Shown piece by piece: positions 26,501 through 34,756 of a DNA stretch of 54,092 nt; the stretch's first letter is position 1, and every line of letters starts with the position of its first letter. Source of the DNA: Agromyces humi (lineage in GTDB: Bacteria; Actinomycetota; Actinomycetes; Actinomycetales; Microbacteriaceae). Position numbers and translations under genes: made by a program. The DNA is taken from the NCBI RefSeq assembly GCF_009720255.1, contig NZ_WJSP02000001.1, forward strand, positions 1-54,092. The letters are read 5' to 3'. The notes beneath the pieces were generated by a model that saw only the letters and a program-made list of their open reading frames with translations, had not been told where the DNA came from and did no database searches.

Positions 26501-26978
26501 CGCCAGCCGCGACTCCGGTGCGGGTGGCGGCAACCTCACGTTCCATGAACGCGACCACCTGCGCGACCGCGTCGTGGTGTGCGGTCACGATGATCTCCTG
26601 CGTCGCGGCATCTGCCACGCCCCAGAGCACGCTCGCCGACTTCGGCACCGAGAAGGTGAAGTCGAACCCGGCCACGGCGCGCTTGGCGCCCTCGTACTGC
26701 GGGAACGAGCGGCCGAGCGGATCACCGGTGACCGGATCCCGGCCAAGCCCGATTTGCAGTTGAAGCTGTTCCTCGGTGACTTCATCGCCAGGGGCGAGCT
26801 GCCCGTCGCCGAGTCCGCGGACACCGCTGCCCAACCAGCGTCCAGGCGGCGTGCCCTTCGCCTCGTAGTACCGCGTGAGAGGCGTCGCGAGTGAGCGTTC
26901 ACCGTCGTCGGCCGCGACTGTGCGGAGCAGGTACCGGAATCCGTCCCCGGCACTCATGACCCGCATCGACACCGTCAC
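23520..26978 (-). CDS. MobF-family conjugative relaxase-helicase
   Basis: 1152 residues from a GTG at 26978 (GGAGG about 10 nt upstream). The N-terminal TrwC-type relaxase carries candidate catalytic tyrosines (Y16, Y37/Y38) and the HUH metal site HLHTH (187-191). The C-terminal half is a RecD2/TraI-like SF1 helicase with Walker A GPAGAGKST (about 515-523), IVDEAS, GDYAQLQS and VTAHRAQGLT. Such proteins nick oriT, stay covalently bound to the 5' end and unwind the transferred strand. The gene is transcribed away from the phospho-signalling operon. An oriT would be expected close by, most likely in 26979-27220. Confidence 0.9.
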   Translation of the reverse strand: MTVSMRVMSAGDGFRYLLRTVAADDGERSLATPLTRYYEAKGTPPGRWLGSGVRGLGDGQLAPGDEVTEEQLQLQIGLGRDPVTGDPLGRSFPQYEGAKRAVAGFDFTFSVPKSASVLWGVADAATQEIIVTAHHDAVAQVVAFMEREVAATRTGVAAGDGAVAQVEVAGLIATAFDHFDSRAGDPHLHTHVVVSNKVQTVLDGKWRSLDGRPLHGAVVALSEMHEALFMDALTRALGVDWEQRERGRDRNPAWAIAAVPETLVAEFSTRSRHIDAVTDRLIAAYVDARGHRPSRATIMKLRAQATLSTRPEKHVRSLAELTQRWRERATRVLGQDATEWARIASADVSPPVLRAEDMPLDVIPTLGTQVLQAVSEKRATWRHWNLAAEAARQTMQYRFATASDREAIIGLAVDAAERASLRITPPELASSPAVFQRDDGTSVFRPKHSIVYSSEALIAAEARLRERATVFSGPTIAITTLHEDARRRLPGGGSLGDDQSAALQAIVGSGRIVDVLVGPAGAGKSTVMGALRRAWEAEHGRGSVIGLAPSSAAAHVLAEDLAIATENLAKWWQNHIAHGAAFRAGQLVIVDEASLAGTLALDRVSALAAAAGAKVLLVGDYAQLQSVDAGGAFAMLVHDRRDAPELVDVHRFVHDWEKAASLGLRRGDEASIDRYLAHDRVRDGDTEEMADAAYLAWRADARAGRVSVLISDSNGAVAALNERARTDSILDGRVDALHEVSLHDGTRAAVGDMIITRHNDRRLRTGRAWVRNGDRWTVLATHRNGALEARRQGRRWGSSTLLPAGYVAEHVELGYAVTAHRAQGLTTDTAHVVVARGMTRENLYVAMTRGREANTAYVALDRPDVAHRGIRPRDDVDASAQSVLVGVLHHVGAELSAHEMVTAEQETWGSIAQLAAEYETIAAAAQQERWVALVRGSGLTGEQAGAVVGSEGFGPLGAELRRAEAHLVDAERLLARVVGQRGFEDAADIAAVLRARVARAMMQDAAAGRSGHTPRLVAGLLPIAGGEMDAASRRALRERADLIESRAAALAEQAIASGESWLRALGAPPIGSVGEAWRRHAATVAAYRDRYGIVGGRPLGIGQPTSDAQKADATRARAALEAARRIADRENDPTRGHVPIVNAGLSGVGLRV

Positions 26979-27229
26979 CGCGTCCTACCTCCGTCGTCGC
27001 GGAGAAGGTGCGCCCTCGATCTGCAAGAGGCGTGGCGATCTCTGATGACAAGATTCGAGCGGTCGGAGGACCCCGAACAGCCGACTGCGACCACCGAGAT
27101 GTCCGGTACACCAAACTCAATCGGTGATGATACAAGTCTCGCGCGATGTGGGGTTGTCGAGTGGCCGCCTAGAACCGGTCGACACCGGGGGTCGACCCGC
27201 TGTCAGTCACCGTCAATAGGATGTTCGGC
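26979..27229. promoter_or_regulatory. Divergent promoter region, possible oriT/operator
   Basis: 251 bp between the MobF relaxase (minus) and the FHA/VWA/kinase operon (plus). A perfect inverted repeat, GGTCGAC (27177-27183) and GTCGACC (27191-27197), lies 33 bp upstream of the operon start. A -10-like TAGGAT (27217-27222) is 7 nt before the ATG at 27230, so a leaderless transcript with the repeat over the -35 region is plausible. No convincing nic-site consensus could be recognised by eye. Confidence 0.4.
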
Positions 27230-28291
27230 ATGGAGCAATCTTGGGGCAAGGCGCCCGCGCCGAGCGTCATCATGGACCTTTCCCCGATTGCGAGGCTCGA
27301 CGGCAATGCCCGGTGGGAGTTGGTCGATGCGACCGTCGAAGCGTGGCGAATCCAGGTTGACCCCGCCGCTCGGTTCTACGGCGTCGCAGACAACAGCCTC
27401 TACTACAAGCTCGATCCGAAGGGTCGGCAGAAATTGGGCGAGTGGAAACGCAGCCGCAGGGCGCGGTCAGTTTCTTGGGCGGACCCTGAGCTGCTCGAAC
27501 TCGCGACGCAGTTCAGTGATGCATCGGTCGTAACGACCGATCTTTTCCGTGACCATCGACGCACGTTCCCGTGGCTCCAGGGTACGACCCGAATATGGAA
27601 GCCGGTCTTTGTCGCCGGCACCATTCGCTTCGAGCAGCTTGACTACAGCCCGATCCCGGCGGAGGAAGTCTCGTGGCGCATCGAAGAGGCCAACCTCACC
27701 CCAAAGGGCTTCGGCGGCAAGGAAGTCCGCGATGCTCTTAGGTACGAGTGGGCGTGCACAAATACTGCGTGTCTTTGGTCCCGGAAGGCCGTGATCGAGG
27801 AAGACCCAGCGTTCAAGGACGGCGATGTCGTCTGCCCGTCTTGCTCCGCTCCTGCACGGCGACTGGCGGTCCGTGCGGGAACGAAGGAGATCGTCTTCTT
27901 CCTCGAAGACGACGAGATCGACAGGATCCCGCTCGCCGAGCGAGCAGAACTGGTCATCGGACGTAGTCGTGACCTCGGCAGGTATGACGTGCGCGAGGTG
28001 CTTGACGGAGCGGCTGCCGCGCGCATCAGCCGCGACCACCTCAAAGTGGTCAACAGAAACGGCCGCGTGTTTGCTGAAGAACTCGGTTCCAAGAATGGAA
28101 CCGAGTTTGTCGCTGCGGAAGGGCGAGTCGTACGCCTGCAGACCGGAATTCAACAAGCCCTCGCCACTGGCGAGCGGATCGCACTCGCGGGCGGCATACT
28201 GAACCTTCGCCTCTCCGGCAAGCACCGGCCCCGAGGTACGTACGAACCCGACTTGACGACTCCACCCTTTCTCCGAAACGAAAGTCACTAA
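27230..28291 (+). CDS. PIN-like RNase / zinc ribbon / FHA domain protein
   Basis: 353 residues from the ATG at 27230 (AGGA 8 nt upstream); an ATG 9 nt earlier is an alternative. The N-terminal ~140 residues look like a PIN/NYN-type nuclease: acidic residues D16 (VIMDLSP), D54 (VADNS), D85 (WADPE), D104 and D108 in TTDLFRDHRRTFPWL. A four-Cys zinc ribbon follows (C176, C181, C202, C205). The C-terminal FHA domain has GRS (244-246), SRDH (267-270) and NGT (289-291), the phosphothreonine-binding pattern. FHA suggests recruitment by the kinase two genes downstream; PIN suggests RNA cleavage. It is the first gene of a seven-gene operon, 2 bp before the VWA gene. Confidence 0.75.
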   Translation: MEQSWGKAPAPSVIMDLSPIARLDGNARWELVDATVEAWRIQVDPAARFYGVADNSLYYKLDPKGRQKLGEWKRSRRARSVSWADPELLELATQFSDASVVTTDLFRDHRRTFPWLQGTTRIWKPVFVAGTIRFEQLDYSPIPAEEVSWRIEEANLTPKGFGGKEVRDALRYEWACTNTACLWSRKAVIEEDPAFKDGDVVCPSCSAPARRLAVRAGTKEIVFFLEDDEIDRIPLAERAELVIGRSRDLGRYDVREVLDGAAAARISRDHLKVVNRNGRVFAEELGSKNGTEFVAAEGRVVRLQTGIQQALATGERIALAGGILNLRLSGKHRPRGTYEPDLTTPPFLRNESH

Positions 28292-28293
28292 CC

Positions 28294-28968
28294 ATGTCGA
28301 TGTTCACTGACATTGAGCCCGTCGCGGCGCGAGCCATTCCCGTCATCCTCTTGCTCGACACAAGCGGAAGCATGCGAGCCGACGACAAGATCGACGTGCT
28401 CAACGATAGTGTTGCCGAGATGATCAGGGAGCTCGCGACGGTTGATGCGGGCCACGGGTCGATCAAGCTTACGCTGATCACTTTCGGCGGGGACGCCGCG
28501 CAAGTCCTTCAAAAAAACGTTCCTGCAGGCGAGATCAAGTTCACACCACTCGTGGCCGCGGGCAGGACACCCATGGGGCAGGCGCTCACCCTCGCGCGCC
28601 AACTCGTCGAGGATCGGGAGGAGGTCCCCGCGCGCGCGTATCGCCCGACGATCGCTCTCGTCTCCGATGGCCTGCCCGTGCCAGGCCTGACCGACGAACT
28701 TGACGCGCTAATCAGTAGCGAGCGCGGTTCGAAGGCGTCCAGATTCGCGTTGGCGATCGGTGCCGATGCAGACCGCGATGTGCTCGCCAAGTTCGCATCC
28801 GGCGGCGACGTCAAAGAAGCAAGCGAATCGGCCGAAATCCGGAACTTCCTTCAATGGGTGACTAACACGGTCACCCAGGTGACCTTGTCCATCTTCGAGG
28901 CCGATGTGAACCCTCAGTCCCTGTCTGACGAATCGATCCAGCGGCTCCAACAAGACGATGCCTTCTGA
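28294..28968 (+). CDS. TerY-like VWA domain protein
   Basis: A 224-residue, essentially single-domain von Willebrand A protein. The metal-ion-dependent adhesion site is complete: DTSGSM (22-27), T92 in GRTPMG and D125 in SDG. Length and architecture match TerY-type VWA proteins, which with a kinase and a PP2C phosphatase form the TerY-P triad implicated in stress or phage response. Here the partner order is FHA protein, VWA, kinase. The end overlaps the kinase start by 11 bp. It probably acts as a metal-dependent scaffold or phosphorylation target. Confidence 0.85.
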   Translation: MSMFTDIEPVAARAIPVILLLDTSGSMRADDKIDVLNDSVAEMIRELATVDAGHGSIKLTLITFGGDAAQVLQKNVPAGEIKFTPLVAAGRTPMGQALTLARQLVEDREEVPARAYRPTIALVSDGLPVPGLTDELDALISSERGSKASRFALAIGADADRDVLAKFASGGDVKEASESAEIRNFLQWVTNTVTQVTLSIFEADVNPQSLSDESIQRLQQDDAF

Positions 28969-30313
28969 TATTCGCACCGGCAGCCTCGTTCGCGACGACA
29001 CGGGTATCGAGTACGTACTAGGCGACGTCATTGGCAAACCCGGCGCCCAGGGCATCGTCTACCGCGTGGAAGGCCAACCCGGCTTCGCAATCAAGCTACT
29101 CAAGCGCGAGTCAGACCTGGCTCGGATAGAAGCGGTCAGGCGCCTGCCCCTTGACGGGCTCCGCCTATCCCAACCGCTGTCGCTGATTCGCGACGGCGGG
29201 ACCGGCTATCTGATGCCGCTTGCCGGTGACATGAAGCCTCTCGCGGACCCCTACCTGCCGCGCGAATTCGGGCCACGAGAGACGAGTGGCGTTGACTGGT
29301 ATAGGGACACCGGTGGACTCAGGCGCCGTCTCGCGATAGCCGCGAATGTCGCGCAGTGCCTCGCATCCCTCCATGAACGCGGCCTCGCCTACGTGGATCT
29401 GAACCCCAACAACGTCATGGTCTCGGATGATGTGTACCGCGACGATACGTGGCTTATCGACACCGACAACCTAACGTCCCGAGCCAACCCCAAGTGGGAC
29501 ATCGTGGGGTTCCCGGGCTATGCGGTCCCCGAACGCGTCACGCGCAAAGCTCCGCCGTCCACCCTGGCGGACGCCTATACGCTGGCCATCGTTGCGTTTC
29601 GAATGCTGGTGCTGCGTCACCCGCTCGAAGGCGCCGCCGCTGACGCCCTTGACGGCGACGAGGCCGCAGACGCGATCAACACCGGGCTACTGGCATATGT
29701 CGGCGACCTTGTCGACGACTCGAATCGTCTTCCCGCAAGGAGCATGTCGTCGAAGCTATTTGAACTGGCGCTCAGCCGGCGAATTCATGGACTGCTTCGT
29801 GAGACCTTTGCCGACGGCAGGCTGGACCCGCTCAAGCGCCCTGGCGCAGGCCGATGGCGAGACGCGCTCTGGCTCGCTCACGACAACGTGGTGGACTGCG
29901 CGGCGCGTTGTGGCTGGAGCTACTTCCGCCTAGTCCGTAGCTGCCCCGCATGCGGGGCAGCTACGCAACCCGTCGTGCTGGCGACCGTGTTCCCGGCGTG
30001 GGGCGAAACGGAGTGGGCAGACGTCGACCCGCAGGCGCGCGACTCCCTCACGCTCTCATCTGATCGGCCGACAGAACTCGGAGAAAGACACCTCTGGGGC
30101 GCGTACCGATCGACCGACCCGCAGGTCACTTTCAGACCCGTGAGCAAGGGGTTCGAACTCAGCGCTAGTGAGGGGCTACACGTCACCGATGGCGCCGGGA
30201 AGAAGGTAGCGCGGATTCCCTACCCCGAGACCAGAAAGGAATACCGCGTCAGGATCGAGGCGAGCGGCCGTCCGACGCGCACGATCCGCATCACCGCTGT
30301 CGAGTCTCGATGA
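28958..30313 (+). CDS. Ser/Thr protein kinase-like protein with zinc-ribbon tail (TerY-P kinase type)
   Basis: A 451-residue protein. The N-lobe has GKPGAQGIVYRV and K46 in AIKLLKR. The catalytic loop is YVDLNPNN (D147, N152) instead of HRDxxxxN, and the metal motif is DTDN (168-171) in place of DFG. The VGFPGYAVPE segment matches the activation/APE region. All catalytic residues are present in variant form, so activity is likely. After the helical C-lobe, C314/C318 and C329/C332 form a small zinc ribbon, and a beta-rich tail follows. TerY-P kinases carry similar zinc-ribbon extensions. No PP2C phosphatase gene accompanies it. Confidence 0.8.
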   Translation: MPSDIRTGSLVRDDTGIEYVLGDVIGKPGAQGIVYRVEGQPGFAIKLLKRESDLARIEAVRRLPLDGLRLSQPLSLIRDGGTGYLMPLAGDMKPLADPYLPREFGPRETSGVDWYRDTGGLRRRLAIAANVAQCLASLHERGLAYVDLNPNNVMVSDDVYRDDTWLIDTDNLTSRANPKWDIVGFPGYAVPERVTRKAPPSTLADAYTLAIVAFRMLVLRHPLEGAAADALDGDEAADAINTGLLAYVGDLVDDSNRLPARSMSSKLFELALSRRIHGLLRETFADGRLDPLKRPGAGRWRDALWLAHDNVVDCAARCGWSYFRLVRSCPACGAATQPVVLATVFPAWGETEWADVDPQARDSLTLSSDRPTELGERHLWGAYRSTDPQVTFRPVSKGFELSASEGLHVTDGAGKKVARIPYPETRKEYRVRIEASGRPTRTIRITAVESR

Positions 30314-33300
30314 AGCTCGCACAGCTGGCGTACTCCGACGAGAGGGCCTTCACCCTCGTTCCATTGGCGACCACCACGCTCACCGTGGGATCCCTTGTCA
30401 GTCTGGATGTGACAGCGGCCGGAGTGGCTATTCGCCGGGACGCGGAGGTCCTGCTGTGCGAACCTCCCGGCTTCCAAGATGCCGACTGGCTTGCAGATGT
30501 CACCGCGAGAGGCGCATATCTCGCAGAGTTGTTGGCCGTCGATGACCCAACGAATCGGAACCGCGGTGAAGTCAAGCTTCGTGTCCTTCGGTACGACGGC
30601 GTCGAACGATGGGCAGAGTCCCGTGGCGTCGGCGTCGACGATGGCACCGTCGCGGATGTCAACCGGTACCGCAGGCGCAACGACCCCTCAGATGCGGTGC
30701 TGGCATGGTTGAGGTCGCAGCTGCTTCTGGACTCGCCGGATCCTGTCATCGTGGTTGCTGCGAGCAGCGGTCAGCTCAACGGCGCTGGCTTCCGCGTCGT
30801 CGGATCAGGCGTCGTTGCCGACATCGCCCTCGACGGTGACAAGCTCCTCATCAGGAGAGTGACCCAGAAGCCTCGGAATCGCGAACAGAAATTCGTCCTG
30901 GTCAGAGGAGACCTCGAAATCCGGGATCACACCCGCGTCGGACTCGTGACCGAAGAAGACCGCGAAGAACTACGACGGCTGTCATCTGCAGAGAACGCGT
31001 TCCTAGCAATCTGGAACGAGTACAGCCAGCTCGAAGAGAAAGCGGCGCGGGAGGCCGCACAAGACATCGGGTGGGCAGCGTACGACCGATACCGCATCCT
31101 AGGAGATGGGTCAATCGAGTTTGACCTTGTGCGGAGCACTCAAGCCGAAACGCTGCTCGATCGGGTCGGCGGCGGCACCTTCGGCCTCGAGGCTTCCCTT
31201 TCACGGAGCTTCCTTGACGATCGCCGGAAGCCCGACCGTCGGTTCGGGGAACGCGCCCGATCCGCCGACAGCGGCTTCGTGATCGGCGAAGCGCGCGCGA
31301 CCGAACGCGGCACCCTCGTGCTCATGCCAGACCGAGAAGTCAAGGGTGGTGATATCCCCGACAAGGGGGAACTCTACGGCGTCTACACGACCGACTCGAT
31401 TCGAATCGGCCGACGAGATGCGGCCCAACAACGAGTCTCCCTTGCACGAACCGCGCCGACACGCCAGCTGTCGCTGATACTCGCGGGTCGGCGCCCTGAC
31501 CCAGCCGGGCGGTTGCAGCACCATGCCCCGCTGTCCGCACGTGTTCGCCATCTGCTGGGGGGAGAGCCAACTCCGGCACAGGTCGAAGCCATCGACCTCG
31601 CGATCAACTCTCAGGATCTGGTGCTCATCCAGGGACCGCCAGGAACTGGAAAGACTCGCGTCATTGCTGCCATCCAGGCGCGGCTCGCCGAACTTGGCAA
31701 TGGCCAGCTAGCGAGCAATAAGCGAGTGCTGTTCGCGAGCTACCAACACGACGCAGTCGAAAACCTCATTCAGGCGGCGGACGACGGGGCTCTGCCGGCA
31801 GTGAAGATTGGCTCTCGACACCGCGGCGCAGAGGACGACGCATACCTCCAAGCATGGGTTTCGGACCTCCAACAGCGGCTGGAAGCCCGGTACGAAGGCG
31901 AAAAGCCGAGTGAACTCCTTCATCAGCTTCGCAAACTCCGCGAGAGGGCCACGGCCTACAAGGCCCAACCGTTCGACGTTCCGGGAACAGTCGACCTACT
32001 CATGTGGCTATCCGCGACGGCAAAACTGATTGATGGTGCTGTCGCGGGGAAGGCGAGGCGACTCGCAAAGCGAATCGAACAAGAACTCGGAGGCGGCGGA
32101 TCCACGAGGGCGCACAAGCAAGTCGAGACCCTCGCCCGGCGCCTTCGCTCGACGCCCGATAGCTTCGCCGACGATGGTCGTGAACGCGCGCGCGACGCCG
32201 CACTCTACACGCCTATCCGAGAGTTGCTGGATGACCGCCAACGCACAATGCTCGACGACGCGGCGACCGCAACCGACGTGCACGCGGCGTCGACGAACAT
32301 GGAGATCATCCGGCGAATCTTGCTCGACAAGGTCCGGAACGCGCGTGCGGCGTCCAGCATCATCGCCGTTCGTCCCGAAGTCCATGACCTGCTTCAACGT
32401 GCAATCGACGCGGTCGAGGCCGAGGTGCGAGCCTCGACAAGCGATATCGACCTCGCAGTCGAGGACTACCGAGATGCTGTTGCTCACCAACCAGGGGCGA
32501 TCCGCAAGTCACTGCAGTCGCACTCCCGAGCGCTCGCGGCAACGTGCCAGCAGTCCGCGTCGGGCGCCATGCGCGACGCACACCTGGGGCTGTTTGACAC
32601 GGTCATTCTGGACGAAGCTGCCCGGGCGAACCCGCTCGACTTGATGATCCCGATGAGCCTCGCGCAAAGCCGCATCATCCTTGTCGGCGACCATCGTCAG
32701 CTGCCGCAGCTTCTCGATGACGAGCTCCTACCCCTGCTTTCCCAGCGACACGACAGCGACGTCGTGGAGCTGACCTTGCGGCAGTCAATGTTCGAGCGGC
32801 TCTTCACCACCCTTCAAGAACTCGCGAGGGCGGATGGGCACAAGCGAGTTATCACACTCGATCGGCAGTTCCGCATGCACCCCACCCTCGGTAGGTTCAT
32901 CAGCGAACAGTTTTATTCGCCATTCGGGGAGCACTTGGAGAACGGCATCAATGATCCCGGCCGCTTCCGGCATGGCCTTGCGCAGTACGGTAGTTCAGCT
33001 TGCGGGTGGATCGATGTACCGGCCTCGGCTGGAGCGGAGCAACGCGTCGGGACGAGCATCGCCCGCCCTGCGGAGGCCAGGGTGATCGTCACGGAACTCG
33101 TGGCCGCGCTAAGGCAGTCTGACGAGTTGACATTTGGGGTCATCACGTTCTACTCCGGGCAGGTTGACGAGATCTGGCAGCGAATGCACGAGGCGGGTCT
33201 GGCGGTTCGCAATCGGCAGGGCTTGTGGGTCACTAACCCTGCCGCGCCATTCCTCTACACCGCGCGTGGCTTCCCCCGCGTACGTATTGGCACGGTCGAT

Positions 33301-33555
33301 GCCTTCCAAGGCCGGGAGTTCGACATTGTGTATCTGTCGACGACACGGTCAAGCCCGGCTGGGGCTCGTAGATCCGATCCGTTCGGCTTCCTCGTGCTGC
33401 CCAATCGCGTGAACGTCGCGATGAGTCGCCAGAGGAAACTCCTCATCGCAGTCGGTGACGCGGCGCTTGTGACCTCAAGTGTGGGTCGAGCCGCGGTCCC
33501 GCCTCTGGCCGCCTTCCACGAGTTGACAGGGGGCTCCGATGGATTCCGGCGATAG
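30310..33555 (+). CDS. SF1 helicase, Upf1/DNA2-like (AAA_11/AAA_12)
   Basis: A 1081-residue protein starting in an ATGA overlap with the kinase. The N-terminal ~400 residues are beta-rich and unassigned, possibly OB-like. Helicase core: GPPGTGKT (about 442-449), DEAA (768-771), GDHRQLPQ (about 794-801), LDRQFRMHP, and VDAFQGREFD (997-1006) with VAMSRQR near the end. A roughly 250-residue helical insertion lies between motifs Ia and II. Upf1-like helicases of this kind move 5'-3' on RNA or DNA and occur in coiled-coil McrBC (CoCoNuT) operons. The end overlaps the next gene by 17 bp. Confidence 0.85.
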   Translation: MKLAQLAYSDERAFTLVPLATTTLTVGSLVSLDVTAAGVAIRRDAEVLLCEPPGFQDADWLADVTARGAYLAELLAVDDPTNRNRGEVKLRVLRYDGVERWAESRGVGVDDGTVADVNRYRRRNDPSDAVLAWLRSQLLLDSPDPVIVVAASSGQLNGAGFRVVGSGVVADIALDGDKLLIRRVTQKPRNREQKFVLVRGDLEIRDHTRVGLVTEEDREELRRLSSAENAFLAIWNEYSQLEEKAAREAAQDIGWAAYDRYRILGDGSIEFDLVRSTQAETLLDRVGGGTFGLEASLSRSFLDDRRKPDRRFGERARSADSGFVIGEARATERGTLVLMPDREVKGGDIPDKGELYGVYTTDSIRIGRRDAAQQRVSLARTAPTRQLSLILAGRRPDPAGRLQHHAPLSARVRHLLGGEPTPAQVEAIDLAINSQDLVLIQGPPGTGKTRVIAAIQARLAELGNGQLASNKRVLFASYQHDAVENLIQAADDGALPAVKIGSRHRGAEDDAYLQAWVSDLQQRLEARYEGEKPSELLHQLRKLRERATAYKAQPFDVPGTVDLLMWLSATAKLIDGAVAGKARRLAKRIEQELGGGGSTRAHKQVETLARRLRSTPDSFADDGRERARDAALYTPIRELLDDRQRTMLDDAATATDVHAASTNMEIIRRILLDKVRNARAASSIIAVRPEVHDLLQRAIDAVEAEVRASTSDIDLAVEDYRDAVAHQPGAIRKSLQSHSRALAATCQQSASGAMRDAHLGLFDTVILDEAARANPLDLMIPMSLAQSRIILVGDHRQLPQLLDDELLPLLSQRHDSDVVELTLRQSMFERLFTTLQELARADGHKRVITLDRQFRMHPTLGRFISEQFYSPFGEHLENGINDPGRFRHGLAQYGSSACGWIDVPASAGAEQRVGTSIARPAEARVIVTELVAALRQSDELTFGVITFYSGQVDEIWQRMHEAGLAVRNRQGLWVTNPAAPFLYTARGFPRVRIGTVDAFQGREFDIVYLSTTRSSPAGARRSDPFGFLVLPNRVNVAMSRQRKLLIAVGDAALVTSSVGRAAVPPLAAFHELTGGSDGFRR

Positions 33556-34756
33556 CCGCGACCTGCCGGCCTACCTGCTGGGACGTTGGCCGTTGCAACG
33601 GCGACATGCGCTTCTCACGCCCGCGGTCAGATGGCGCGTGTTCATCGAGGACCAGCAGCAGATCGACAACGACGTCATCCTGAACACGGTGCTTCGCATT
33701 CGCCAGGCGGGCGAAAGGGATGCGGCGCGCATCGCGGATCTGCTTCAGTTGCCTGAAGATCTGATCCTGTACCTGCTCGCTACGGCCGACCAACAACGGC
33801 TGGGTGCGGCAAACTCCGGTCAGGCGGTCGTCGCTTTGCGTTCGACAGTTGGCTGGGTCTACCGCGACGCCGTGACGGGCGAGCTGTGGCCCGAACCCGG
33901 GGAACAGGTCGAGCCCCTCGATATCCGGTTCACGGGCCGGTTCAGAGCCAGGTTTGAGATGGGGACGGCAGGCCGACGAACCTCGATTGACTCGCTGCTG
34001 CTCGACTCGCGGGAGTCAGGACAGTTGATGCCGTCCGCGACCGAGCTCGCGCGTTTCAGCCGATCCAGCGATGCACACAAGAGGACTGCCGTGATCAGTT
34101 CGGGAGAGCATTGCCTTGTTGTCAGCCCGGTCAGTCGGGACAAAAGCGGGCTTGCGGTGCTCACAACCCAGGATGCGCCACAGTTGAGCTTGGGAAGACT
34201 GCTCAACAGTGCCCGCGAGCAGTTCGAGTCAGTCGCCAGCTGGGCGAACGAAGTCCCGTTCGGAGCGGAGGAAGGCAAGAAGTCCTCGCTCGAAGTCGCA
34301 CTTGACGAACTTGCCGCTCTGCTTGGAAGGCTTGGCATCGGTGACTTCCGAACCCTGGCTTCCGCGCACGTCGTCAGCGTGATCGAGCTAACGCTCGGTC
34401 GATGGGTGGATGACTACCGCTACCGGACCGGTCTCGATGGAACGGCCGGCCGGCTGTCAGAAGATGTGGCGCAGCTGGTTGCCACGATCTATGGCTTGTC
34501 GCAGGACGAGGTTCGTCGCTGGGCATCGTCGCCCCGGTCTGACTGCCGGCGAAAGGTAGTTGAGCTCTTGGTCGCACGCGGCCGGTCGGCCGACCCGTTG
34601 ATCCGAGAAGTTGCGTCGGCAACCGCCCGATACGATTCCTTGGCGAGCAACGATGCTTCCGCGAGAGATCTAGAAAAGCTCGCACACGCGGTGCTCGACC
34701 TGGGGAGAATCCTGACAAGCGAGGAATGGAGCGCAGATGGCCAATCGACGGGGTAG
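33539..34756 (+). CDS. Unknown conserved-operon protein
   Basis: A 405-residue protein; no domain is confidently recognised. Residues 45-80 (RIRQAGERDAARIADLLQLPEDLILYLL) look like a winged helix-turn-helix. The middle (about 95-215) is beta-rich and the C-terminal half is helical. It overlaps the helicase by 17 bp and the coiled-coil ATPase by 20 bp, so it is an obligate member of the operon. It may link the helicase to the McrB-like ATPase or bind nucleic acid, but this is positional inference only. Confidence 0.7.
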   Translation: MDSGDSRDLPAYLLGRWPLQRRHALLTPAVRWRVFIEDQQQIDNDVILNTVLRIRQAGERDAARIADLLQLPEDLILYLLATADQQRLGAANSGQAVVALRSTVGWVYRDAVTGELWPEPGEQVEPLDIRFTGRFRARFEMGTAGRRTSIDSLLLDSRESGQLMPSATELARFSRSSDAHKRTAVISSGEHCLVVSPVSRDKSGLAVLTTQDAPQLSLGRLLNSAREQFESVASWANEVPFGAEEGKKSSLEVALDELAALLGRLGIGDFRTLASAHVVSVIELTLGRWVDDYRYRTGLDGTAGRLSEDVAQLVATIYGLSQDEVRRWASSPRSDCRRKVVELLVARGRSADPLIREVASATARYDSLASNDASARDLEKLAHAVLDLGRILTSEEWSADGQSTG

